From Rossellomorea sp. AcN35-11 (GTDB lineage Bacteria; Bacillota; Bacilli; Bacillales; Bacillaceae_B): a stretch of 64,000 nucleotides of DNA. Position numbers and translations under genes: made by a program. Positions 54,284 to 62,881 of this stretch are shown here, piece after piece. Numbering within the stretch: position 1 is the first letter of the stretch; every line of letters begins with the position of its first letter. The DNA is taken from NCBI GenBank assembly GCA_030388825.1, contig CP128836.1, positions 186,001 to 250,000 of the forward strand. The letters run 5' to 3'. The notes below the pieces were generated by a model. The model saw only the letters and a program-made list of their open reading frames with translations. It ran no database searches and had not been told where the DNA came from.

Positions 54284-55168
54284 ATGCGAGTAACCCAAAG
54301 TATGTTAAACCGAAATATGCTGAGAAACCTCAGCAGCAGTTACGTTGAGATGGGAAGGGTCCAGGACCAACTAGCTACAGGTAAAAAAATCAACAAACCG
54401 TCAGATGACCCGGTTGTTGCAACAAAAGGGATTCGTTATAGAACAAACTTAGGAAATATCGAACAGTTCGAGAGAAATCTAAACGAAGTGAACAACTGGA
54501 TGGAAGGTTCAGATTCAGCCCTAGATAAGGCTACAAGCACCTTACACAGGATTCGAGAACTAGCGGTACAAACCTCAAACGATACCTATGATGATTCTCA
54601 GAGAGCCCAAGTAGCAAAGGAAGTGCGCCAACTCAAAGAACATCTAGCGGATATTGGAAACACCAAAGTTAATGACAAATTCATATTTAACGGTAAAGAC
54701 ACAAGTAATAAACCGATAGATACTTCTACATCTCCGGTTACAGTGTCCTCTAATTCGGATGCAATAACCATCGAAATTTCAAAAGGCATTGAGCTACAAG
54801 TAAATATCGATCCATCTAGCGTGTTTTCTTCTCAATTGTTCGATGACATAGACAAGTTCATTACGGACTTAGAAACTCCAGGTGTTACGAATGTAACTCT
54901 TGATGAATCAATAACCAATGTCGAAAGCCACATAGACAGTATGTTGTCAGAGAGGGCAACTCAGGGAGCTCGACAGAACAGAGTAGAACTTGTAGAAAAC
55001 CGATTAAGTGAGCAGAAAGTAATATCCTCCAGAATTCTATCTGAAAATGAGGATGCGGATATTGAAAAAGTTATATCAGATTTGAAGATACAAGAAAGCA
55101 TTCATAGAGCCGCATTAAGTGTTGGTTCACGTATTATCCAACCATCTTTAATGGACTTCTTACGTTAA
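54284..55168 (+). CDS. flgL: FlgL, hook-associated protein 3
   Basis: 294 residues, flagellin-like fold: N-terminal MRVTQSMLNRNMLRNLSSSY and LATGKKINKPSDDP, C-terminal SIHRAALSVGSRIIQPSLMDFLR. FlgL forms the second junction ring. It is seven bases after flgK. The variable middle is short. The start is well supported by GGGAGG. Confidence 0.95.
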   Translation: MRVTQSMLNRNMLRNLSSSYVEMGRVQDQLATGKKINKPSDDPVVATKGIRYRTNLGNIEQFERNLNEVNNWMEGSDSALDKATSTLHRIRELAVQTSNDTYDDSQRAQVAKEVRQLKEHLADIGNTKVNDKFIFNGKDTSNKPIDTSTSPVTVSSNSDAITIEISKGIELQVNIDPSSVFSSQLFDDIDKFITDLETPGVTNVTLDESITNVESHIDSMLSERATQGARQNRVELVENRLSEQKVISSRILSENEDADIEKVISDLKIQESIHRAALSVGSRIIQPSLMDFLR

Positions 55169-55211
55169 TAAAAAATTAAAATAATAATTGTAGAAAAGGG
55201 AGCGACAAATA

Positions 55212-55418
55212 ATGAAAATATTTCTATCTAGTATCAGTTTCATCTTAATTGCATGGGGCGGCTTAATGCATTATAACGACTGGGATTATCCGGTGACATA
55301 TTCATTTGGAACTTATAGCTTAATTATAGGGTTCGTACTAGCTGTCATAGCTATTGTAATGCAGGTCCGTGAAGTGATGGATGATAGACGGTTCACAAAT
55401 GAACACGAAGTAAAGTAA
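55212..55418 (+). CDS. Small two-helix membrane protein
   Basis: 68 residues behind GGGAGCG. Two hydrophobic segments, about residues 3-20 (IFLSSISFILIAWGGLM) and 33-51 (GTYSLIIGFVLAVIAIVMQV), separated by a short Tyr/Asp loop; a charged C-terminus follows. It interrupts the flgL-yviE order normally seen in Bacillus. Function unknown. Confidence 0.6.
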   Translation: MKIFLSSISFILIAWGGLMHYNDWDYPVTYSFGTYSLIIGFVLAVIAIVMQVREVMDDRRFTNEHEVK

Positions 55419-55442
55419 TTCGAAAGAAGAAGGGTGATTGTC

Positions 55443-56006
55443 ATGATAAAAATTCAGTCAACACCCGCGAAAATAGGTTTAACAACAACACAAGGTACAA
55501 ATAGCATAAAACAACCAAAGGCAGAGGTGTCCATTGAACAACCTAATGCACATTTAAATATTTCTGTAACACCTCCTCGTTTATCTATCGATCAATCCAA
55601 GGCATGGCGCGATATGGATCTTAAAAATATATTTGAGCGAACTAGAGAATTTGCTGAAGATGGATACCAAGACTTTTTAGAGGGATTAGCACGAATGGCA
55701 CATCAAGGGGACGAACTAATGAAGATTGAAAACAAAGGAAATCCCATCGCCTCTCAAGCTAGTGAAAATTCAAAAAGCAAGGTATTTGAGTTTAATTACG
55801 GAACGCTCCCCAAAAACCCTTTTCGCGTGGAGTTGGATTATGAACCAGCTGAAGTAAATATAGAGTGGAAGAGAAATGAACCAATAATAAATGTCACTCA
55901 AAGAGACCCGGAATTTTCTTATAACCCTGGGGGAGTGGACATATATTTAAGGCAACAAAACACTCTTTCTATTACTTTTGAGCCAGAGATTGATCAGATA
56001 GGTTAG
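55443..56006 (+). CDS. YviE-like DUF6470 flagellar operon protein
   Basis: About 187 residues; I use ATG 55443 (AAGAAGGG upstream at good spacing) rather than GTG 55434. The pattern of strands at the start (AEVSIEQPNAHLNISVTPPRLSIDQS), a central helical stretch (DIFERTREFAEDGYQDFLEGLARMA-type) and the ending SYNPGGVDIYLRQ match YviE/DUF6470, found between flgL and fliW in Bacillus late flagellar operons. Its role is not established. Notably, fliW and csrA, usually next, are absent here. Confidence 0.8.
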   Translation: MIKIQSTPAKIGLTTTQGTNSIKQPKAEVSIEQPNAHLNISVTPPRLSIDQSKAWRDMDLKNIFERTREFAEDGYQDFLEGLARMAHQGDELMKIENKGNPIASQASENSKSKVFEFNYGTLPKNPFRVELDYEPAEVNIEWKRNEPIINVTQRDPEFSYNPGGVDIYLRQQNTLSITFEPEIDQIG

Positions 56007-56019
56007 GAGGTGTTTGTTT

Positions 56020-56373
56020 ATGGAGATAAAAAGAGCGCACCGTTCTTCTTCTTTAACTAATAGCGAATCAGACCATCATGAAAGAAAAAGATACGAACCC
56101 CAATTTCAATACTTTAACAATCCAACTAAAAAGGAACCCGAGCCACCCACTAAAGAAGAAGTAATAAAGATGTTAAAAGAAATCAATCAGTTCTTAGAAG
56201 AACAAGAAACTTCTATACGATATGAATTTCATGAAGATCTACGAGAATATTATGTGAAAGTTGTAGATACCAACAATAATGAAATTTTAAGGGAAATCCC
56301 TTCAAAAAAAACATTGGATCTATATGCATATATTAAACATAAATTAGGTTTGATAATTGATGAAAAAGCTTGA
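56020..56373 (+). CDS. flaG: FlaG-family protein
   Basis: About 117 residues (ATG 56020, GGAGG nine bases upstream; TTG 56014 is possible). The C-terminal 70 residues carry the FlaG pattern: KEINQFLEEQETSIRYEFHEDLREYYVKVVDT then EILREIPSKKTLDLYAYI. FlaG influences filament length. It directly precedes fliD as in many flagellar operons. Confidence 0.85.
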   Translation: MEIKRAHRSSSLTNSESDHHERKRYEPQFQYFNNPTKKEPEPPTKEEVIKMLKEINQFLEEQETSIRYEFHEDLREYYVKVVDTNNNEILREIPSKKTLDLYAYIKHKLGLIIDEKA

Positions 56374-56388
56374 AAGGAGTGAGCCAAG

Positions 56389-57949
56389 ATGCGAATTGGA
56401 GGAATGGCTTCCGGAATGGACATCGATAAATTAGTCGGTGATTTAATGAAAGCCGAAAAACAACCACTCACCGGTATGGAACAAGAGAAAACCACCCTCG
56501 AGTGGAAAAGGGACTCTTATAGAGAAACAAACAAACTTTTGAAAAGTTTAGATGACTTAATTTTCAACGGGATTAACAAAGAATCTAAACTTAAAAGCAA
56601 GGCCGTCTCAAGTACCAATGAAAGTATGGTTACAGCTTCAGCCTCAGCCTCTGCAAGTGATGTAACTACTACAATGCAGGTGAATAGGCTTGCGACATCA
56701 ACTTCATGGGTATCTAACAATACTGGCGTTTTGACTAAGGATTTCTCTTCCTTTTCTGGTCAGACCATCAAGTTAAATGTAACGAAAGGCGATGGTACTG
56801 CAGCAGGACCCGTAGAAATTAAGTTAGAAAGCGGCGATACTCTTGAGAGTGTCCTTAAGAAGTTAAATGAAAATGAAGAACTAGGTGTAACTTCATTTTA
56901 CGATAACACCAATGAAAAAGTAGTTCTAACAAAGGACGATACAGGAGCGCAGTCATCCATAGAAATTACAGATGCGACTACCGCTTCAATCTTAAAGGAA
57001 TTAGGGTTTGTTGATGCATTTGCTGGAGGTAAGTTAGGGGGAGATGGACGCTGACTTAGATGGCATTGCTGATGACATAGATGGAGACGGGAACACATTC
57101 AACGAAAATGGTGTAAGGATAGCAGGTCAAGATGCTGAATTTAAAATTAATGGGTATCTCACAACCCGCTCTTCTAATGAGTTCACTATTAATGAAGTGA
57201 CGTATAAACTCAATGCAGCCGATAGCACAAAAACAACTACTATTAAGACCACTACGGATACAGATGCTATTTTTGACAACATTAAATCATTTGTTGATAA
57301 GTACAATGAAGTAATTAAATCAATCAATGAGAAGACCTCAGAAAGCAAAAATAGAGATTTCCCACCTTTAACAGAAGAACAGAAAAAGGATATGGAAGAA
57401 AAGGAAATCGAACTATGGGAAGAGAAAGCCAAGTCCGGGTTGTTACGAAGTGACTCTGTATTAGAAAATGCACTTAATTCTATGAGGATCAGTCTTTATA
57501 CACCAGTAGAAGGGGTAAACACTGATTTCGATGTTTTAACCGAAATCGGAATCACCACTTCGTCTAACTATAAAGAAAATGGCAAGCTGGAAATCAATGA
57601 AGATAAGTTAAAAGAGGCCATTAACAATAATCCTGAAGAAGTATATCAGTTATTTAATAGCACTGGATCCACGTATGAATCCAAGGGAATCGTAGACCGA
57701 TTACGCGATACTATTTCCTCAACAATTAAGAGTATTGAAAGGAAAGCCGGTAACGAATTTAGAATGCCTAGTCAATATTCTCTTGGTAAAGAAATGAATC
57801 AACTGGATGATGAGATGGACCGTTTTAATGACCGACTAATTCAGATCGAGGATAGGTACTGGCGACAGTTCACCGCTATGGAAACAGCCATAAACAAGTA
57901 CAACTCTCAATTTGCTATGTTAATGGGTCAAGCAGGTGGCGGATATTAA
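56389..57949 (+). pseudogene. fliD: FliD, flagellar filament cap (HAP2), frameshifted
   Basis: FliD caps the filament and directs flagellin insertion. The first frame (56389-57054) holds the FliD N-terminal domain (RIGGMASGMDIDKLVGDLMKAE) and the start of the middle domain. The second frame continues to 57949 with the C-terminal domain (IEDRYWRQFTAMETAINKYNSQFAMLM). One G too many in the G5 run at 57037-57041 separates them; correction gives about 519 residues. Right after the junction is an acidic DADLDGIADDIDGDGN segment, like calcium-binding thrombospondin type 3 repeats, unusual in FliD. As written no full cap protein would be produced. Confidence 0.88.
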
Positions 57950-57986
57950 TCCCCACCTAATTACATATTGTTAGAGGAGGAATATT

Positions 57987-58370
57987 ATGAAAGACCAAGC
58001 AATTAATCAGTACCAGCAAAATAGTGTGTTATCTGCTTCTCCTGGGGAGCTAACATTAATGTTATACAACGGATGTCTTAAATTCATAAAGCAAGCAGAA
58101 AAGGCACTAGAGAGTAATGATCACCAAACAAAAAACGAAACAATCATCAAAGCACAAAGCATCATGACGGAATTAATGTTAACTTTAAACAGAGAAGTTG
58201 AAATTTCCCAAAAAATTCTACCTTTATATGAATACATTCACCATAAGTTGTTCGAAGCAAATACCAAGAATGATAAAGAGGCATTAAAAGAAGCATTTAC
58301 GAACGTTAAAGAACTTAAAGATACCTGGATACAGGTGTTAAAAATGCAAAAAGAAGGCCATCTCACATGA
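57987..58370 (+). CDS. fliS: FliS, flagellin export chaperone
   Basis: 127 residues, helical. Typical NQYQQNSVLSASPGELTLMLYNGCLKFIKQAEKAL start, which binds the disordered flagellin C-terminus. AGAGGAGG precedes the ATG. It overlaps the fliT start by one codon. No flagellin gene is visible in the window, so its client must be encoded elsewhere. Confidence 0.94.
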   Translation: MKDQAINQYQQNSVLSASPGELTLMLYNGCLKFIKQAEKALESNDHQTKNETIIKAQSIMTELMLTLNREVEISQKILPLYEYIHHKLFEANTKNDKEALKEAFTNVKELKDTWIQVLKMQKEGHLT

Positions 58371-58699
58371 ATGTAATTGAACACATTCACGACCTTACCT
58401 TTAGTCTCCACGAAAAGCTATGTGATAAAAGGTTAGAACGGCAGGATAAGATCGATGCAATATATACATTCTTAGAACTACAGGAAACACTACTCCCATC
58501 TATCCCAGAAGAAAAAACAGAAAAAGAAGTTCATCTGATCACCGAACTTATTAAAATAGGACCTGAACTTAACGATAAAATGAATGAGATTTTGTCCGGC
58601 ATAAAAAAAGATATCGCAAGAGTGAAGAACACTAAAAAGTTCTCTAATCAACAGACACCGTTTTCTAAGGACGGAACCTTTTTTGACGCAAAAAGATAA
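58367..58699 (+). CDS. fliT: FliT-like flagellar chaperone
   Basis: 110 residues, mostly helical, overlapping fliS (ATGA). FliT binds FliD for export and is usually the gene after fliS. Sequence similarity within this family is low; visible are a helical N-terminus (EHIHDLTFSLHEKLCDKRLERQ) and a charged C-terminal helix. The identification is mainly from position and size. It ends the late flagellar operon; the 230 bases after it hold a weak hairpin and the next promoter. Confidence 0.75.
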   Translation: MNVIEHIHDLTFSLHEKLCDKRLERQDKIDAIYTFLELQETLLPSIPEEKTEKEVHLITELIKIGPELNDKMNEILSGIKKDIARVKNTKKFSNQQTPFSKDGTFFDAKR

Positions 58700-58771
58700 C
58701 ATACATCTTCACCAGACTCTCAAATGAGCGGGTATTTTTGATTCAAGGAAAAATTTCAGGATATCGCTAAA

Positions 58772-58907
58772 TATGATAAAATTGAATAAATGATCAATTA
58801 ACTTCAAGATTTCCTTTTCCTAAGAAGGAGAAGTCAAATTATTATATAAACGCCCAAAAGGTGCTCAAGTGTATCTATGATACCCAAGCTCTTTTTGGGC
58901 GTTTTTT
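58772..58907 (+). promoter_or_regulatory. Leader with terminator before small clamp-motif gene
   Basis: A possible -10 box TATGAT (58772-58777) precedes a leader ending in a long hairpin: ACGCCCAAAAG pairs with CTTTTTGGGCGT (58850-58902, one bulge), with an inner GTGTATC/GATACCC stem. It is followed by TTTTTT. The gene's AAGGAGAG site and ATG are 33 bases downstream. The promoter is weakly defined; the terminator is strong. Confidence 0.65.
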
Positions 58908-58939
58908 ATATAAAAAATTATATAAGGAGAGAATATCAG

Positions 58940-59212
58940 ATGGATTTCAGAACTGAAGACGAGAGAATTTTAGCCAAAGTAGTAACAGGTAGTTTTACCA
59001 ATATCCAAAAAGGAGACAATGTTATATTAAGGAGAATCAATAATATGTTCCAACACCCAAATAGTTGTTATGTCGATAGCACCCAAACAGGTAAATGGCT
59101 TGGTCGATATCCCACAAAAGCATTTGAAGTGATCAGGCGGTTAGAGGATAATGAAAGCATTGATGACCTAATGAATGAAAACGACACCGAACAGCAACTT
59201 TCACTATTTTAA
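58940..59212 (+). CDS. Small protein ending in a perfect beta-clamp-binding motif
   Basis: 90 residues; ATG 58940 behind AAGGAGAG. A small alpha/beta protein (RILAKVVTGSFTNIQKGDNV, WLGRYPTKAFEVIRRLEDN). The last five residues are QLSLF, the textbook consensus for binding the DnaN cleft. I do not recognise the rest. Because a dnaN gene is in the same window, it is plausibly a clamp-associated factor, such as an inhibitor or adaptor. The following gene is close (11 bases). Confidence 0.65.
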   Translation: MDFRTEDERILAKVVTGSFTNIQKGDNVILRRINNMFQHPNSCYVDSTQTGKWLGRYPTKAFEVIRRLEDNESIDDLMNENDTEQQLSLF

Positions 59213-59223
59213 GGGGAATTATT

Positions 59224-59568
59224 TTGAATACACAAGAAATTTTAAGAGGACCATTCAATATAGATAGACACAAGAAAGCATTCACAGACTATTTAGAGGT
59301 AATTATTGATGAAGAGGGCATCATTATGTATGCTACCCCTTCACACCAGGAAAAATTGATTGCTATCTCTTGCAAAAAACTCAACATCACGAGGGAAGAT
59401 TTATACGATGAATGTCCAAAAGAGTATTACTTTGATTTAATGAATTGGTTATGCAAGGTATCCGGTTGTATAGCACTCTGGAATGAAAGAAGAGAAGGTC
59501 ACCCTAATCAGAAACAACAGGAAACCATAAATACACTAATCAAAGAAGGATTATATTTCGGAAAATAA
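59224..59568 (+). CDS. Small protein of unknown function
   Basis: 114 residues, TTG start with a GGGGAA site nearby. Central region YATPSHQEKLIAISCKKLNITREDLYDECP looks like phage/plasmid-type small proteins with a helix-rich fold; no motif is recognised. It follows the clamp-motif gene by 11 bases, so the two are likely co-expressed. Confidence 0.55.
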   Translation: MNTQEILRGPFNIDRHKKAFTDYLEVIIDEEGIIMYATPSHQEKLIAISCKKLNITREDLYDECPKEYYFDLMNWLCKVSGCIALWNERREGHPNQKQQETINTLIKEGLYFGK

Positions 59569-59585
59569 AAAATAGTTATCTTTAT

Positions 59586-59621
59586 GCCTCCCTAAAAGAA
59601 CTATTTAGGAGGCTTTTATTT
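59586..59621 (+). terminator. Terminator before the 59652 gene
   Basis: GCCTCC-c-TAAA / TTTAGGAGGC stem followed by TTTTATTTT. It lies 31 bases before the next ATG, another terminator directly in front of an RBS. Confidence 0.8.
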
Positions 59622-59651
59622 TAGATGATCAACTGTGAAGGAGAGGTAAAA

Positions 59652-59897
59652 ATGAAAGAAATAACAAATATTGAAATTGTAGCAGCTGTTGAAGCCACTA
59701 ATATGATTCCGGAGGGATGGTCAGAAGTTCACCCGTTGTACAGAAGAGACCCTAACAGTTGGGTCTATTTAACTGCAGAAGGTCAGAAAGTGTACGAAGA
59801 ATATAAAGGAGAAGTGGACCTACTCATTCATACAGTTTATGAACCAAAATTAAAAGCCTGGTCAAAAGAGGCAGTTAAAAAGGTATTAAGTGTTTAA
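59652..59897 (+). CDS. Small protein of unknown function
   Basis: 81 residues; ATG 59652 behind AAGGAGAGG is preferred over ATG 59625 inside the terminator tail. Short alpha/beta protein (EIVAAVEATNMIPEGWSEVHPLYRRD, WVYLTAEGQKVYEEYKG); no family recognised. A terminator follows. Confidence 0.55.
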   Translation: MKEITNIEIVAAVEATNMIPEGWSEVHPLYRRDPNSWVYLTAEGQKVYEEYKGEVDLLIHTVYEPKLKAWSKEAVKKVLSV

Positions 59898-59917
59898 TAT
59901 GGCAAACATACTGTTTT

Positions 59918-59945
59918 CCCCGCTCGACTAAGAGTGGGGTTTTTT
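59918..59945 (+). terminator. Terminator after 59652 gene
   Basis: CCCCGCTC/GAGTGGGG stem (one G-U) with six T residues. It is followed by a TACAAT-type -10 box near 59981 for the next gene. Confidence 0.88.
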
Positions 59946-60025
59946 GTGTTTTTATCCCCCATAAAAGCCAGTGAGATTCCAGATTGGTACAATAAGAAAG
60001 AATCTAATAAAAAGGGTGAAAGATA

Positions 60026-60865
60026 GTGAAAAAACAATTAATCGCAGCAACAACAGTGGCAAGCATTCTTCTAACAACGGCTTGTTCAGGTGAACCAGAT
60101 GAGGACAAAAAAGTTAAAGAAGAAATCGAGCAGACCGTAGAAGAGAAGAAAAAGAACACCATTGAGGAAGAAGCAGCAGAGGTCTCTAAAAAAACCGAAG
60201 AAACAGAAGAGGAAACAATCCAAGAACCACTATATCAAGTAAACGAGGCAAATTGGAAAATAGAGCCCATAAACGATGCCAACTCGAAAGTAGCATTACT
60301 TACAATTGATGATGCCCCAGACAAACACACTCTGGAAATGGCAAAAACCCTCAAGGAACTAAATGCACCTGCTATTTTCTTTGTTAATGGTCATTTCTTA
60401 GATACAGATGAAGAAAAACAAGTATTAAAAGATATTTATGAACTGGGATTCTCGATCGGAAACCATACATATAGTCACAGCAACCTTAGAGACTTATCAG
60501 AAGAGAAACAAAGAGAAGAAATTATCTCCCTCAGTGATTTAGTTGAAGAAATAACTGGAGAACGCCCGATATTCTTTAGAGCTCCATTCGGCGCGAACAC
60601 GGATTTCAGTACAGCACTAGTAGCCGAGGAAGGTATGCAATTAATGAACTGGACTTATGGTTATGACTGGGAAAAGGATTATATGAACAAAGAAGCAATT
60701 AGCGACATTATGGTTAATACACCACTTCTAGCTGATGGTGCCAACCTACTGATGCACGATAGAACCTGGACATATGAAGGGCTATCAGACATTGTTAATG
60801 GCCTTAGAGAAAAAGGTTATGAAGTGGTTGATCCTGATCTAATCAAAATTAACGCAAGTGAATAA
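60026..60865 (+). CDS. Polysaccharide deacetylase-family lipoprotein (NodB domain)
   Basis: 279 residues, GTG start. Signal peptide ends LLTTAC with acylated Cys20. After a Glu/Lys-rich linker of about 60 residues comes a NodB domain: LLTIDDAPDKHT (catalytic Asp-Asp motif, usually TFDDG), NHTYSHSNL (metal His), FFRAPFGANT, and a C-terminal LLMHDRTW. All metal-binding residues seem kept. Such enzymes deacetylate cell-wall or surface polysaccharides. The linker would place the domain off the membrane into the wall. Confidence 0.85.
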   Translation: MKKQLIAATTVASILLTTACSGEPDEDKKVKEEIEQTVEEKKKNTIEEEAAEVSKKTEETEEETIQEPLYQVNEANWKIEPINDANSKVALLTIDDAPDKHTLEMAKTLKELNAPAIFFVNGHFLDTDEEKQVLKDIYELGFSIGNHTYSHSNLRDLSEEKQREEIISLSDLVEEITGERPIFFRAPFGANTDFSTALVAEEGMQLMNWTYGYDWEKDYMNKEAISDIMVNTPLLADGANLLMHDRTWTYEGLSDIVNGLREKGYEVVDPDLIKINASE

Positions 60866-60895
60866 AAGACGGCTTCAATGCCGTCTTTTTATTTT
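60864..60895 (+). terminator. Terminator after deacetylase gene
   Basis: AAAAGACGGC/GCCGTCTTTT stem with loop TTCAAT and T run; overlaps the end of the stop region. Confidence 0.88.
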
Positions 60896-60990
60896 AAAAC
60901 AAAAATATCCCTTATCAATGCCATGACCCTGAAAATATAATATACTCATTAAGTTGTAAAATTTTCATAAGCAGAAAGGTAAGATACACT

Positions 60991-61173
60991 ATGACTTTAC
61001 AAGAATATAAACAAACTCTAAAAAAACTTCCAGTATCAGAATTGGAAAAGACACTTAGTGATATAGAAGATAAAATTCAATCAAAACTGTACAACCATCA
61101 TATCGAGAACCTAGTTGAAGCTAAAATACTTATTTCAGAAGAAATAAACAACAGAAACTTAGTAGCATCCTAA
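60991..61173 (+). CDS. Small helical protein of unknown function
   Basis: 60 residues, ATG behind AGAAAGG, with TATAATAT at about 60939 as a promoter. Two amphipathic helices (YKQTLKKLPVSELEKTLSDIEDKI, ENLVEAKILISEEIN). No family recognised. It is followed by a GCCGCTCC/GGGAGCGG hairpin and the prepilin peptidase gene. Confidence 0.55.
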   Translation: MTLQEYKQTLKKLPVSELEKTLSDIEDKIQSKLYNHHIENLVEAKILISEEINNRNLVAS

Positions 61174-61203
61174 GGCCGCTCCGAAATTAAGGGAGCGGTT
61201 GGC

Positions 61204-61992
61204 TTGTATAGGCACAACGAAAGAGGATTGATAATTTTGTTCACATTCATGAACATATATATATTTTGCGTTGGTTTGCTTCTAGGATCATTCTATAATG
61301 TGGTCGGAATACGCATCCCTATTAAGCAATCCATCATTAAGCCTCGCTCACACTGCACAAACTGCAACCACACCCTAACTCCATTTGAATTAATACCAGT
61401 CTTCTCATACTTATTTCTCAGGGGGAAATGTAGAAAATGCAAATCAGAAGTTTCACCTATATACCCTTTTATGGAATTAACAACAGGCATGTTATTCTTA
61501 CTTGCTAGTTCAGAAATAGGGTTGAAACCTGAGTTGTTTATGTCTCTCTTATTAATCTCCCTATTGGTAATCATCTCAGTATCAGACCTAACATATCACA
61601 GGATACCTGATAAAATTCTTCTGTTTTTTCTCCCATATATCATTATAGCTAGGATAATTAGTCCTTTAGGGGCCTGGTGGGAACCACTAGTGGGAGGATT
61701 TGCAGGCTTTATTACATTACTCGTGATTGCAATCCTCAGTAAAGGAGGAATGGGAGGAGGAGACATCAAGCTTTACGGAATATTGGGAATCATACTTGGT
61801 TGGAAAATGGTGTTGCTAGGTTTATTCCTTTCAACAGTTTGTGGATTCCTATTAGGAATGATAGGTATATTTATCGGCAAAGTTAAAAAAAGAACTCCCA
61901 TACCTTTTGGTCCATCAATAGGCATTGGAACAGTATTCGCTTATTTTTGGGGTGAAGAAATACTACAATGGTACCTCACATCATTTTACTAA
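61204..61992 (+). CDS. pilD: Type IV prepilin peptidase (PilD/ComC family)
   Basis: 262 residues from TTG 61204 (GGAG ten bases upstream); an ATG at 61249 would begin closer to the conserved part. Typical features: FCVGLLLGSFYNVVGIRIP, the zinc cysteines CTNC and CRKC with RGKC, catalytic Asp in SDLTYHRIPD and in GGGDIKLYG, and eight or so membrane segments. It cleaves prepilins and methylates their N-termini. It should process the pilins of the operon 45 kb upstream, which has no peptidase of its own. Confidence 0.93.
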   Translation: MYRHNERGLIILFTFMNIYIFCVGLLLGSFYNVVGIRIPIKQSIIKPRSHCTNCNHTLTPFELIPVFSYLFLRGKCRKCKSEVSPIYPFMELTTGMLFLLASSEIGLKPELFMSLLLISLLVIISVSDLTYHRIPDKILLFFLPYIIIARIISPLGAWWEPLVGGFAGFITLLVIAILSKGGMGGGDIKLYGILGIILGWKMVLLGLFLSTVCGFLLGMIGIFIGKVKKRTPIPFGPSIGIGTVFAYFWGEEILQWYLTSFY

Positions 61993-61997
61993 GCTGC

Positions 61998-62043
61998 AAA
62001 AAACACCCACTTCTAATTTATAGACTTAGAAGCGGGTGTTTTT
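61998..62043. terminator. Bidirectional terminator between prepilin peptidase and CBS gene
   Basis: AAAAACACCC and GGGTGTTTTT pair, with an inner CTTCTAA/TTAGAAG stem; A run and T run on both sides serve the converging genes. Confidence 0.88.
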
Positions 62044-62044
62044 G

Positions 62045-62677
62045 TTAGTTCTTTTTAACATCTAGGACCCGGAAGCCATGAGACTCTAACTTCTTAAGGA
62101 ATTTTTCCAGGTTAGGGTTATCTTCGATTTTCATAACAATACGACGTACCAATTTATCACTTTCATCGAATGTAGTGAGTGAAATAATCTGTTCATGATA
62201 TTGACGAGCAATTTGGGCCAATTTTGCAATTCTACCCTCTGTTTCGACAGAAGTAAAAGTGATTCTAACACCTTTGGTATTCATTCCAAAAGCACTTTGA
62301 AATTGCTCAATAGCATCGTATCTGGTCACAAGTCCTTTGAATACCATGTTTTCGTCTACGACCGGGACAATAGGAGAGTCCTGAACCAAAACAAGTACTT
62401 CCTCAAAGACTCCAGTTTCATCAACAGATAATTCTTGGTTTATAACGATCTCTGAAACCTTCTTGTTCTTCAAAAACTCCTCTCTATCGATAGACCTTTC
62501 GAAGAACGCTTTGTAAATACTATTCCTCGTTACCATACCAGCATACTTATCTTTATCTAGAACGGGAACTGCATCAATTTCTTGCTCTTCCAATTTATCT
62601 AAAGCCACTTTTATAGGTGCATCTTTTTCTACAAAGAAACATTTACGAACGTCTTTCATTACGCTTTTGACAAACAT
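62045..62677 (-). CDS. AcuB-like protein: tandem CBS domains plus ACT-like domain
   Basis: 210 residues on the minus strand, GTGAGG site before ATG. Two CBS motifs (residues about 1-70 and 75-135: VSEIVINQELSVDETGVFEEVLVLV, PVVDENMVFKGLVT) bind adenosyl ligands in the family. The C-terminal ACT-like part contains VRRIVMKIEDNPNLEKFLKKL. The same layout is seen in AcuB of Bacillus, annotated in acetoin utilisation but of uncertain function. It may sense energy state. It is convergent to the peptidase gene and divergent from the glycosyltransferase. Confidence 0.8.
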   Translation of the reverse strand: MFVKSVMKDVRKCFFVEKDAPIKVALDKLEEQEIDAVPVLDKDKYAGMVTRNSIYKAFFERSIDREEFLKNKKVSEIVINQELSVDETGVFEEVLVLVQDSPIVPVVDENMVFKGLVTRYDAIEQFQSAFGMNTKGVRITFTSVETEGRIAKLAQIARQYHEQIISLTTFDESDKLVRRIVMKIEDNPNLEKFLKKLESHGFRVLDVKKN

Positions 62678-62881
62678 TTAAAAAAACCTCACTTTCATCT
62701 CTCAAAATAGAGGCATTATCACTGAGTAAAACTATTGAACTCAGCCTCCCAAAAGAAGTCTACCACAACGCACGACCAATTCTCCATTATGATTAGAATT
62801 ATTAGTTTCCCCTGTGTTTTACACTGAATATAGGTATCTGTTAAACTATCTACAATCTTAATAAAAACACGTACAGGAAGC

